NCBI GenBank assembly: GCA_035772735.1
Contig: JASDFA010000016.1
Location: 172,675,001-172,739,000, forward strand
Origin: Datura wrightii
Lineage: Eukaryota; Streptophyta; Magnoliopsida; Solanales; Solanaceae
Direction of reading: 5' to 3'
DNA: 64,000 bases
Made by a program: the position numbers and the translations under genes. Every line of letters starts with the position of its first letter. The first letter of the stretch is position 1. Of this stretch, positions 11,328 to 22,790 are shown piece after piece. The notes under the pieces were generated by a model, which searched no databases, was not told the DNA's origin, and saw only the letters and a program-made list of their open reading frames with translations.

Positions 11328-12746
11328 TGTTCGGTCGTTTGTTGGGTATATAACTACACGCAAGTGCACGTGGTCGAACAAGTAGTAAAGTGGCTTAAGT
11401 AAGCCAAGTATCGATCCCACAGAGACTTGGATGAAGTGCAATCTGCTCAAGTGTACTATATTTTAATTCTAAAAATGCAGACAACAGCGTAACCAAAAGT
11501 TTGATATTTTAATTTATAATTTTTATGCTAAATCTAAAACAACTATCTAATGTGAGTCTGAACTATGAATGAGAGCATGCTGAAGTTAAACGAACACGTA
11601 ATGAAATTAATTATCGACATAATTTGGTTAGTGTTTTCCTCCGGTTGCTAGTCAAGAACTATTGCCAAGGGATTAAAACTCTCGTATTTAACCCCACTTA
11701 AGAATCATGAACCATCCACCTACATTTCTGTGATTAAATGCAATTCATGTTCTAGCCATACAAACCCGGTTCCTAAATTGACTAATACGACTTTCAGGTA
11801 TATTTCTATCCTGAAAGTAAATCAATTCTCAATTTTCCCAAACTAAGAAAAGATCATATCCTATTAATTCACAACTTTCCAATTTCTTGCTCTCTCGAGT
11901 GAAACCGGACTTTTTGGATATACATTAACGTAGGCCACACATTAATGCAGTAAAAACAAGAATTAATAGAACAACCATGGAAGAACAGATGAAAATCCAA
12001 TATGATCAACAATCACATTTCACTACAATTGTTCATAACCTCAGCAAGAAGATGAATTAGCCACTCATTTCTGGATTAAACATCGTTAAATGAGTGTTAA
12101 ACATACAAGCAATTGAATACAAGGAGAAGGAAAGAGAGAAAAACCCTGATAATTTCGTCCTCTCAACTGCCTGTAACCCACGTTCTTGCTCCACCAAGTC
12201 AAAATAATGAAAAATGAACCTAAGTGTTCTATTTATACTGGTGGGAATTTTTCCCGGAATAACAAGCAACGTGTCACGGAGTGCATCGCGGAGCACTGCC
12301 TCCGTGACACGCTACCGACGCGGACCTTCACTAGAACTGGGGGTCCAGGAAGTAAGGCCCAATGTGGCACGGCGTGCAACGCGGAGCCAAGCCACCGTGC
12401 CACGGACCTATCGCGTACCCTCTCTGGAAATTGGGCAAAAATTCCCTATCCATGCAGAAGGCCTCCGCGATGGCAGCGTGACACGGCTCCATCAGGGAGC
12501 CCCTTTATTTTATGCTTTCCAATGCCTTGTCCCTTGCTCACGTCCGAGTCTAACCCCGATCTCTTCCAACATGCATTTAAGCTTCCCAAAATTACATTTT
12601 ACCTGCAAAACAATGCTAATCATGTTGGTTAGTATAAATTCACATTTTATTACCAATTACATGAGAATGTATACATATTGATAGATAAACAAGGCTAAAA
12701 TGACACCTTTGAGTATCACTTGGGCATATAAATTTGCCCAAGATCA
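11328..12746 (-). repeat. Element 1, 5' LTR
   Basis: A 1,419-bp LTR with the minus-strand TATA box TATAAATAG at 12229-12237. Inverted repeats lie upstream at 12271-12310 (arms GTGTCACGGAG / CTCCGTGACAC) and 12364-12403 (GTGGCACGG / CCGTGCCAC), with a third, partly degraded pair near 12461-12500. Confidence 0.9.
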
Positions 12747-14327
12747 CAAAGCAATAACTGAAAATAATTGAAAGTAAACAATAATACTGATAGATACTGA
12801 AGTAATACGAGACGGGCTGAGACTGACTGAAAAGAGCGTAACTTTACTGAAGAGAGTAAGAGTCATACCTGATAACATGGCGGTCTACTTTCTATCTATT
12901 AATAATTATCACAACATAGCATACAAGAACCTTACCAGCCCCCATAAGTCGTAAGGTACCAACCAACACACAATATATATACCCCTACCCAGATCATACC
13001 ATCTACCTAGTAACTATGAGCATCCCGCCGGCCCCTGGGTATACAACTTGGGCTCGCTGGGCCCCTGACTATAGCTGTATCTGAGTCCGGAGGACTCCTA
13101 AAATCTGAAGTTTGTAATCTGAAAACTGTAATCTGCACCCCGAGCGCAAGCACTCGATAGGGGGTGTGGTATAGTGCTGATCAGCCTGCTATGGGGAATC
13201 TGCATCCCATCTTCGTCCGCTGGCGGACGGCATGCCACTCCGTAGAGCGACGCATCCTCACCCTCTGGCGGGCGAGTCGACACAGCTATTAACCCTGGGG
13301 CGGTCAAGGAAGCTCTAAGGGTGCCCAACACAGAACAATCATGTCTCCATAGATAGCAATAGGCACATGTAATATATACACTGGATCTGATAATAATATT
13401 TATGTTCTGGTAATATTTATGTTGTGGTATTCTGTTCTGAATCTCATATTGAAATGTACTGAATCTGATACTGAAATATAGTGAATCTGTAATTATATTT
13501 CTGGAATATTCTGCTGGGACTTATACTGTTTTACTGAATTTATGCTGAACATTGTACTATATTTCTAACATGCTTACTAAATTTCATACTGAATATAATA
13601 TACGACTTCTGAAACACTCTACTGAAATTCATACTATTTTGCTATACTAGAACTACTAGCTTGCCGAAAGAAACTGGCTTTACATACCTCGCCTGGCGAC
13701 TTTCTGATTAACTGGCGCAGCTCAACTAATGTTCAGCTATCTCCCAACTATATTCATATTCACAAAAGAATAGAATTAATTCTACTATTATTTTAGAAAG
13801 AAACCATACTTATGGATATACCTACTGCCTATTCTTCGACTTATCGAAGAACGGCCGAAAACTCCCTATTTCTCGAGGGTCTAGAAGGGGGAAACACTCA
13901 CTTTAATGTTGGGAGTATATTAACACAAGTTTGAAGCAATTCCACTTACCTTAGCTCGCCGTGACGACGATTTGCCGGCCGAATTTCACGAAACTAACTC
14001 CGCAGGAATGCTTCCTGCAGATTTATACTTCGCTACCCGAAGTTAATTTGAGTTTGGGCTGTGTTTGTTCTCTGGTTGTTTACTGGAAATAAAATGAAAA
14101 TATAACTTCAAAATGAAGTGGGAGGCTTATATACTTGGGCCCTAACCCCTCCTCTTTAAGTCGCATTTGTCGAATGTGATTTATAAGTCGCATTTGCCTT
14201 GCGACGCTCCGACTTGGAGCTTGTCCGGTATCTCCCCGGGCCCTTTTATTGCACGTATGGAATTCTAAAACTCTTAACCAACATGCGAATAGGCCAATTA
14301 AGTGTCAAGAACTTACGATGTGTAACA

Positions 14328-15904
14328 GCAAGTATTCTCATCGTATAGTGATACGACTTAGGTTCTTGAATGGAAATGACAGTTCCATATGTTGTAAGTA
14401 ATTGCTATTAGTAGATTATGGTTATATATGTTGTGAACAGCTATAGTTGGTGGACCATGAATATATATGTTGTGGTTAGCTACTAGAAACGTATATAGCT
14501 TATACCGTAGTGTCCCTTTTTGGGAAAGAACATGTTAAGGGTAGTACGCGCTAGAAGCGTCACAGAAACTCTTCTATCCCCCAGTTCATTGTATTAGTAG
14601 ATAGGTTTTGTTTTCAGGCCTAAACCTTTGGATAGTATTGGACCTGAGTTAGTAAGTTGAACAACATAGGCGTAGCTAGGCGACAGTACTACTAGTTTGG
14701 CTCATAGGTTGCCAGAAAAGCACACCCAGAAGCCATTGGAGTATCCCGACGCCCTAGGGCCTGAAAATTTAGATAGGAAGGCCATGTTTTGGAATTAGCA
14801 GACTAGGGTTGTGTAGTGAACTCAGTGAAAGCCTACCACCCTATTACCTATTACTAATGATTATCAATCCTAGTTGACTTAGCACTTATCACATAGGTCG
14901 CCCAGGAAGCCAGCCCAGTCGTTCAGGTTAAATAGACCCGTGGGTACCCTAAGGAAGGGGATCTTATTAGTAGTTAGAGGTCGTGCTAGCACCCCAATCG
15001 GTTCTTATAAGGTACTCAGGTACAGATTGCTAGGAATGGTTAAGTCTATAAAAGGTTGTCTATAAGGTTCAGAATCGCCGAGAAAAGTAATATAAGATCC
15101 GAGTAGACCAAGATAAGGTCTAAGGGACTAGTAGTACCACGTTAGTAAAATACTACCTGCAGGCTAAGAATATCGGTAAGCTTCCTGTGAAGGATTAGGG
15201 TCGATCACGCAAAAGCATGTTCGGCCAGCACCAGCCCTACAGTTGTTCTAAGCAGAGGAACTAAGTAGTTAGCCATTCATGACCCCACAGTTGTTTATGA
15301 GTTATAGTTGTCTAGGTAGGACATTTAGAGTTATGTTAGACCACTCCAGATCTCACCCTATCTAGTCTAGACCATTAGAGATCATGATCACTATCACTAT
15401 CAGGATCCTTTGATCAGATATAGGTGCACGGTGTGCCTGCTAGCAGCCTTACAGACTATCCTAGGGGGCGAGTAGCGGTGGCGTTAGGGCCAGAAGGCCA
15501 GTTACACCTTTCGAGTGGCCAGGTTGAGATTTTAGTATAATACCTTAGTTGGGGTTGCCCTCACTTAACTTTTTATGACCACTCCAGGGTTACTAGCTGT
15601 GTCATTGCCCGCCAGGGGCGAGATGACGTTGCTCTACGAAGCGGTATGCAGTCCGCTAGGGACAAAAATGGAGTCCCGGGTCCTCATAAAGTCCATTCCA
15701 TGGCTGGACTATCATATGCCTTATCGGCACCACACCTCCTGTCGAGCCTGGGGCCCAGGGTGCAAACAGCAGTAGTCCACCAGACTCAGACACAACTACA
15801 GTATAGGGGCCGAGCGGGCACAATTGTATACCCAGGGGAACAGTAGGTTGTATATAGTACCACTAGGGTTATAGAAACCTGGTTAGGGGTATATAGATTA
15901 AGTG
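14328..15904 (+). mobile_element. Unresolved chromovirus LTR-derived remnant
   Basis: This should be the continuation of the + strand LTR that starts at 1463. The part 15550-15890 is clearly an inverted relative of 13000-13330 of the minus-strand solo LTR (for example AGCTGTGTCATTGCCCGCC against GGCGGGCGAGTCGACACAGCT). For 14600-15430 I recognise no coding domain and cannot say whether it is LTR or another insertion. It stops near 15904, where minus-strand chromovirus coding sequence begins. Confidence 0.45.
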
Positions 15905-16937
15905 CACTCACCAGGGCTTTTGGGTACTCATGCACCACCGAAACTTACTGGATAGTCGGGGTCTCGGACTCAACATCCTTAACCTAACTAGATGATACAT
16001 AAAATCCTTAGAAATCATCTTTCTGGCCTTGAGATAGGAAATAAATTGACCTACAGGCACGGCCGAACTACCCTTCCACTCCAATACTGACTCCCCCGGA
16101 AAATGAAACTCTACTGCATGGGTTCTACAATTAACAAAAGCATACACGCATACAACCAATCTATGCCAAGAATAGTATCAAAATCAGTCATGGCTAACTC
16201 TACAAGGTCTGCGGAGGTGACCTTATGCAATATAGTGACCGGTCGTCCTCTATACACCCGCCTAGCTACCATCGGCTCACCAATAGGAGTAGAAACTGAA
16301 AATGGTTCTGAGAGGGTCTCGGGTCTAACTCCAAAGCTACTAGCAATATAAAGTGTCATAAAGGATAAGGTAGCCATTGGATCTAATAAAGTATAAACAT
16401 CAAGATGAAACACCTGTAACATACCAGTAACCACATTTGGTGATGTCTCCTGCTCCTGACGGGTCGCAAGGGAATAGAACCTGTTCTGGCACTGACCGTC
16501 GGCTGAACTAGTCGAGGCACCCTGCTGAGGGGGACGTGTTGCTGGAGCAATTGAGCTAGCTGCTGGCATACGGGCTCCGCCGACCCCTCATCTGGTTGAA
16601 GGGCAATCCTTGAGTCGGTGTCCGGGTTTGCCACACTTGAAGCAAGCATCTACGCCTACTAGGCACCTTCCTAGGTGATTCTTATCATACCCTACACAAG
16701 CTGGGAAAGTGTGCTCTACCTGCATGCCACCCTGGCCACTTCAATCTGCAGCCCTGCTCCTCTGATCCCCTCGTGATCTGGATGGTGTACTGGCAGATGA
16801 TTGTGCTGGAGAAAAAGACCTGTGCTGAGACTATTGGCGCTGTCCACCCTCTGATCTAGCTTGAGAAAAGTCCCATAATTTTCTACCTTGGCCCTCTTGG
16901 CCTCTCTATACCTCCGATACACTAACTCCATCTGCTG
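15905..16937 (-). pseudogene. Chromovirus gag C-terminus, zinc knuckle, protease and pre-RT, broken
   Basis: This is the minus-strand continuation of the gag fragment at 26746-27417, separated by element 2. In order it shows the gag linker (AQQMELVYRRYREAKRAKV), a CCHC knuckle CFKCGKPGHRLKDC (16603-16644), a protease region and a link toward reverse transcriptase (VLEWKGSSAVPVGQFISYLK). The protease active site, normally DTGA/DSGA, reads DPMA here. Parts lie in different frames with stops (e.g. just after the knuckle). It ends near 15905 before any RT motif, so the rest of pol is deleted or displaced. Confidence 0.8.
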
Positions 16938-16942
16938 AGCAT

Positions 16943-18361
16943 TGTTCGGGTGTTTTGTGGGTATATAAAACGACACGTAAGTGCACGTGGTCGAACAAGT
17001 AGTAAGTGGCTTTAGTAAGCCAAGTATCGATCCCACAGAGACTTGGATGAAGTGCAATTTGCTCAAGTGTACTATATTTTACTTCTAAAAATGCAGACAA
17101 CAGTGTAACCAAAAGTTTGATAGTTTGTTTTATAAATTTTATACTAAAGCTAAAAACAGTTATCTACTTTGAATCTGAACTATGAATGAGAGCATGCTGA
17201 GGTTAAACGAACATGTAATGAAATTAATTATCATCATAATTTGGTTGATCTTTTCCTCCAGTTGCTAGCCAAGAACTATTGCCAAGAGATTAAAACTCTC
17301 GTATTTAACCTCACTTAAGAATCATGAACCATCCACCTACATTTCTGTGATTAAATGCAATTCATGTTCTAGCCATACAAACCCGATTCCTAATTTGACT
17401 AATACGACTTTCAGGTATATTTCTATCCTGAAACCAAATCAAGACTCAATTTTCCCAAACCAAGTAAAGAACATATCCTATTAATTCACAACTTTCCAAT
17501 TTCTTGCTCTCTCGAGTGAAACCGGACTTTTTAGATGTACATTAACGTAGGCCACACATTAATGCAGTAAGAACAAGAATTAATAGAACAACATGGAAGA
17601 AAAGATGAAAAACCAAAGAATCAATGATCAAATTTCATCACAATTATTTATAACCTCAGCAAAGAGAGGAATTAGCCACTCATTTGTGGATTAAACATCT
17701 TAAAATGAGTGTTAATCATACAAGCAATTGAATTAAAGAAGAAAGAAAGAGAGAAAAAACCCTGATATTTTCGTCCCTCAACTGCCTGGAACCCACGTCC
17801 TTGCTCCACCAAGTCAGAATATTGAAAAATGAACCTAAGTGTTCTATTTATACTGCTGAAAATTTTTCCCGGAATAACGAGCAACGTGACACAGAGTGCA
17901 TCGCGGAGCACTGCCTCCGTGACACGCTACAGACGCGGACCCTCACTGGAATTGGGGGTCCAGGAATTAAAGCTCAACGTGGCACGGCGTGCAATGCGGA
18001 GCTTAGCCACCGTGCCACGCTACGAACGTGGACCCTCTCTGGAATTTGGGCGTAATTTCCCTGTCCAGGAAGAAGGCCTCCGCGATGGCAGCGTGACACG
18101 GCTCCATCCCGGAGCCCCATTATTTCATGTTGTCAAATGCCTTGTTCCTTGCTCGCATCCAAGTCCAACCCCGATATCATCCAACATGCATTTAAGCTTC
18201 CCAAAATCACATTTTACCTGCAAAACAATGCTAATCATGTTGGTTAGTATAGATTCATATTTTATTACCAATTACATGAGAATGTATACACATGGATAGA
18301 TAAACAAGGAGAAAATAGTACTTTTGAGTATCACTTGGGCATATAAATTTGCCCAAGATCA
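16943..18361 (-). repeat. Element 2, 3' LTR
   Basis: 1,419 bp, TG...CA, close to 25322-26740. It has the same hairpin and TATA order as element 1; the first hairpin arm here is GTGACACAGAG (17886 onward), a mutated form. The polypurine tract core CCCCACACTTAA follows at 18366-18377. Confidence 0.9.
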
Positions 18362-20221
18362 CTTACCCCACACTTAAATCCTTGTTCGTCCTCGAACAAC
18401 AATCTTACACTTCATGCAATTTACATCCCAACCTCGCTACTTTGGTTCGACAATTTAGGCTACGGTCATACTGATTATTCAATACAGCAAATCATCAAGA
18501 AAACATGCATGGTCTTATCAATGCAATGACCTTCAATACATTAAGACCTCCTAGACTTTAAGAATCGACTCTCGATATTGGCAAACTCATGCAAATCAGC
18601 TGATCAAGATATCCGACACGAAAATTAATCTTTCATCAAGCATGTGCCCTCACAACACAAGAGAATCTTCCCCTTTTAGCTCATATGACTCACAAACATT
18701 CAAGCAGGGGCATGTAAACAAAATTTCGCTCTCTCTCCCAAAAGAATTCACATGCATCATGTCATGACCCATAAGCTTGCCCTTAGTGTATTACTCCACT
18801 AATATAAAGAAGTGCGATGTAAGATCATGTAGGACTTTAACGGGTTGTAATGAAAGCTACGGAACTAGTAAATATTGGATTAGCCAATAATAGCCACTAT
18901 TATCCTTAAGCGCCTTTTCAACACATCCCATCAACTCATGGACATTGTTTCTTTTTTTTCCCATCATCCCATTCTTGATTCTTTTCTTTAGTATGACCCA
19001 TTGTATTAAGCACACTTGACACAACAACAAAGATTATTCATGCACCTTCATTATCGTTTATTTATAGCAAGTGCACCTTCAACCTTTTCTTTTCTCCTCT
19101 CACTCTGCTTTTCTTTTTCTTTTCACCATTCTCACTCTTCGACACTTTGGGAAAATGATTTTCTCTTCTTAAGCGCTTAAGAGTTTTTTATAGACTTTAC
19201 GGCTAATCAAAAGAAGGAATTAAGCTCGGTTTACACTTTATGACAAAAGAAAAAATAATAGGCTAAAGGCTCAACGGGCTGACTAGGGTATACAATCAAG
19301 GTGTGTACGACAAGGAAAAATAGAAACTCTCGGTTAAAACAAAGAAATGTCTACATCCTTTCCTACAATACACCTCCTTCATTTCATTTTGTACACACAC
19401 CAGGCAAGTTCTAGACACTTCACAATAGCATGGAATATCAACACCTCACTTCACACTCTTTGCACATGCTCAATTCAAGATGTATTCACAGACTCTTCAA
19501 TCAGCTAATTACAGGAATTCAAACATTAAGCCTCAATCACACTGAATCGAACTCTATGGCCTAGGTATCTCAACACATTTACAAAGTTGCATGCTTTCAC
19601 ATGAATCACCTTTGCATTTTAAATATCATGTACAACACGCAACCAGAATTTCGCAACCATAGAGTAACTACAGGTTTTGGGATGCAACCCACCAAAAAAA
19701 AAACTGAAAAATAATTGAAAATAAATCTACTCCTAACAACTACATTTCCCTTAAGACGGTCGTCATCCATCCATCATAGGGAACGGTCACTACTATGACT
19801 TCGGTTCAATGGGACTATTCTCGGTAAAAGAACCAAAAACAAACGCCGAGAAACCCAAGAATTAAAAAAATGTTGAAAATATCGATCATTTCGATAGAAG
19901 AAATATGTACAAAATATTTTAAAAAAAAATTTTAAAAAAATCAATCATTTCGATAACAAAAATATGTACAGAATCAGAATCAGCTAGCAATATTCAGCAA
20001 CACACATCCATTTCACATAAATTTACAAATACAAAACAACTTAACAATTCACAACTCACAGGGACAAACAAATTTTCACATACACGACAACAGAATAGAG
20101 CATACATACAAAACAGCCCAGCCCAGCACCTAACTACTCCCACCCCACACTTAGTTCGAACACTGTCCCTAGTGTTCACAAAAATTAAAATAGCACAAAA
20201 TCGGGTGGTGGAACTCCCTGA

Positions 20222-21442
20222 TCAGTCAAAGTATTCCACTTCTTCATCGGGTGCTGCTGCTTCATCTCCCATGTCCGAGTCGCCTCCGTCGTCATCATCG
20301 GACTCCACATCGGAGTCCTCCCGACGTGTCTCCTCGTCTGTGGGGACATCATCATCTGTGGGCTCTACAAATGCTGGCCCCACTCGGCATAGAGCCCTGG
20401 CGTTTTCGCCGAAAGGGTAGTCTAGCTCGAGCTGCCATAGCTCCTCCTCTGTCGCCGGCCTCCCTCCTATCCTCAGCTGAAGCATCTGCATCCCATACAT
20501 CCGAGCCATATACTGGTCATCACGAGCATGTCGCTTGCCAAGTGTAAGCACTGGCCCGTGGGTGGTGTCAGGAGCCTTAGTTTTAGTAACATCTAAGGCC
20601 CGCCGCTCCATCTGCGGGATATAGTCAAGGGCCTCCTCCTCGACAGCTAGGCCCCTGAGGAAGGTGGTGATTAGTCCACCAAAGCCATACCTATGCCCCT
20701 AGTGCAACCGGGCTTTCTTCCTGGCGGAGATAATTACTGCCCCCACGTTGATCTCCAGCCCTTTCATCAGGGCGTACACCAGGCATACACGATCCCGGGT
20801 TACATCTGTCATATGTACCCCCGGGATTAGGCATAAGCAGACTATCTTCAGCCAGATTCGGACTTCCCTGTTCATCTATGAATATGGCAGAGTCTGGTGG
20901 TAGCCCCTCTCTTTGTGTCTGCTCCATCTAGCTGTCGATCGGGTCCCACACAATGTGCGTCTGATGTCCGCATATGGTGGGGTAATGTTCAGCTGTCGGA
21001 GTACGTGGGCGTCTGTGTCCCGCGCTCCTATGATGGCATTGAGGTGGTGGGGCTCCAAAGTGACTATTTGCCCTCTGATCTTGATGGTGTGGCTTCTGAT
21101 AGTCGGGTTCCAATTGTCATAGAACTCCCGAACCAGGTGCAAATTACATTCCTTGGGCTCCTCAAATATGAAATTGAGCCCAGCTGCCTCGATCCGGTGG
21201 ACCATCCTAGGGAACTCCTGTGCCAATGGTTCCCGTGCTATATGCTCCTCGGGGAAATATTTGTTTTCTTTGTGCTTTGTGCACCACTTTTTCCCCTCAT
21301 CAGTCATCCATCTCGTTCTGTATTGGCGGCGTTGGCCGCGTGGAACTGCTGGTGCTGCTGGGACTGTTGTGCCCAGTCTGATTCGCTTCCTTCCGGCGCC
21401 CGAAGTTGATGCGCCTTTCCCTTTCTCTTGCCTGCTTGCCAT
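20222..21442 (-). pseudogene. ORF2 of element 2, plant transposon-protein-like, two stops
   Basis: One frame of about 406 codons runs from the ATG at 21440-21442 (MASRQEKGKGASTSGAGRKR) to the TGA at 20222. It is interrupted only by TAG at 20876-20878 and 20699-20701; the homologous codons in element 1 encode Gln. The N-terminus is basic and low-complexity, the middle is globular (NFIFEEPKECNLHLVREFY; IKIRGQIVTLEPHHLNAIIG), and the last 60 residues are Asp/Glu-rich (DVESDDDDGGDSDMGDEAA). Its central region recalls the plant transposon protein domain (PF20167-like). Flanking PPT-like motifs lie at 20143-20154 and 21525-21536. No signal peptide or membrane span is seen; role unknown. Confidence 0.78.
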
Positions 21443-22341
21443 TTTACCTGTCAACCCAAGTAGACAAGATCAATGTTAAGCTAACGGATATTAACTTCAG
21501 CTAAGGTCGGGTTAAGCTAGGTTACCCCACACTTAGTCCTTAGCTACAGTTACAACAATACGGCAAGATTATCTTTATTTACACACAATAATCAACTATA
21601 CAATCATGCTTAGTGCGTTCGAAAAATTCGACGGTATATCTTCTGCGTACTACTCAGACTTCGTACAGCTAATCACAATCACTACCATCGCTAACATTTT
21701 ACCCGTCACACTTAGCACAGAAAAACAAAGAAACAAAAATAACAACAAAAATTTATCTACACGACCCTATACAACTAACCAAATTCTTACAAATTTCAAC
21801 ATTCCCTTCACCCGAGAATACGTCGTTCTATTAACATCCTAACAATACGTATATCGACTCATCTCATTCAACACATCCATCCCGGCATGAAATTCACAAG
21901 TTCAATACATTTTCAACTCCAAATTCAACATACAATCCCTAAAATTGATATTATCAAGCAAATTCGATTAATTTATGCAATTGACAAGTTCAAGCAATCA
22001 TAACGACATTCCGAACATTCATCAACAATAATTAACTCGAATTCATGCTTAATTTCTACTTAGGGCAATTTAGCTCACCTCCCATGCTCAATATCAAAGA
22101 AAATCGACAAGAATTTGAGAGGAAATCGTAAAACATACCTTGACTTTGAAGACTCGAAGAAAACTTGTTGAATTTCTTGCCTTACTCCGTGTCATGTTGA
22201 TGGGGGATGGGTTTTGGGGGGTTTGGTCATGGAGAGCTTAAAAAAATGAGGGAAAAGAGAGGGTTTTCGGGGTTAGAAAGTAAGGAAATCGCGCGGGTCA
22301 CCCGGCGACCCGGTGTGACTCGTCGCGATATACAAGGCAAC

Positions 22342-22476
22342 GTGTCACGGAGTGCATCGCGGTGCACTGCCTCCGTGACACGGAGCCATCGCTAGACTGT
22401 TCTGGAAATTTTTAAAATTTCTGGATTATACCTCAACATGTCACAGAGGTAACGCGGAGGTCCACCTCCGTGACAC
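22342..22476. repeat. Two internal hairpin modules, element 2
   Basis: Inverted repeats at 22342-22381 (perfect arms GTGTCACGGAG / CTCCGTGACAC) and 22438-22476 (one arm mutated to ATGTCACAGAG). They sit at the positions equivalent to 8351-8488 in element 1. Confidence 0.85.
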
Positions 22477-22790
22477 GGAGCTGTCGCCTCAGCTCACTGG
22501 TTGCCACTTTTTATTAATTTTTCATACGTCGACTTTTCTTTCGCGATTTCGTGCATATTTTTCTCCATTTGACCTGAAATTCATCGCACTATACAAAATT
22601 GGTTAGAATTATAGGTTTTACTCTAAATACAAATAAAACAAAAACTAAAACGAAATTTTTTTTGTAGTAAATCAAGAATAAGAAAAAGAAAAGAAAAGTC
22701 TAGTTACACTTTACAAAAAGAAAGAAAAATTTTTCACGGGTTGCTCCCGTGCAGCGCCTGGTTTACCGTCGCGGCTCGACGTCGTTAAGC

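Larger units (their letters stand above)
2964..12746 (-). mobile_element. Element 1: full-length non-autonomous Athila/Tat-like LTR retrotransposon
   Basis: The element is 9,783 bp long and flanked by the perfect 5-bp duplication CAAAG (2959-2963 and 12747-12751). The two LTRs (2964-4382 and 11328-12746) are both exactly 1,419 bp and run TG...CA. Reading the minus strand, the order is 5' LTR, tRNA-Asp primer site, gag-protease, a 1.3 kb non-coding stretch, ORF2, a 1.8 kb non-coding stretch with the polypurine tract, and 3' LTR. I found no reverse transcriptase, RNase H or integrase motif in any frame. Element 2 has the same layout, so the missing pol is a property of the family and not of this copy. 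It sits inside the solo LTR 2304-14327. Confidence 0.9.
2304..14327 (-). mobile_element. Solo LTR of a chromovirus, split by element 1
   Basis: The + strand reads TGTCACGCCCC at 2304 and ends TGTAACA at 14327, with GTATATAAG (a TATA box on the minus strand) near 14132, so the LTR lies on the minus strand. It is a relative of the LTR at 34236-36634: both start with TGTCAC(A/G)CCCC and GGAGGCAT, and both end near a GAACTTACG motif. Flanks are ACAAG (2299-2303) and GCAAG (14328-14332), a 5-bp target duplication with one mismatch. Without element 1 and its duplicated target the LTR is about 2.24 kb. No internal region is attached, so it is a solo LTR left by LTR-LTR recombination. LTR pieces are 2304-2963 and 12747-14327. 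Confidence 0.75.

Noticed and set aside
20897..21409. 170-codon + strand frame opposite ORF2 of element 2
   Set aside because: It mirrors the minus-strand ORF2, which has protein-level similarity between copies; no known domain on this strand.
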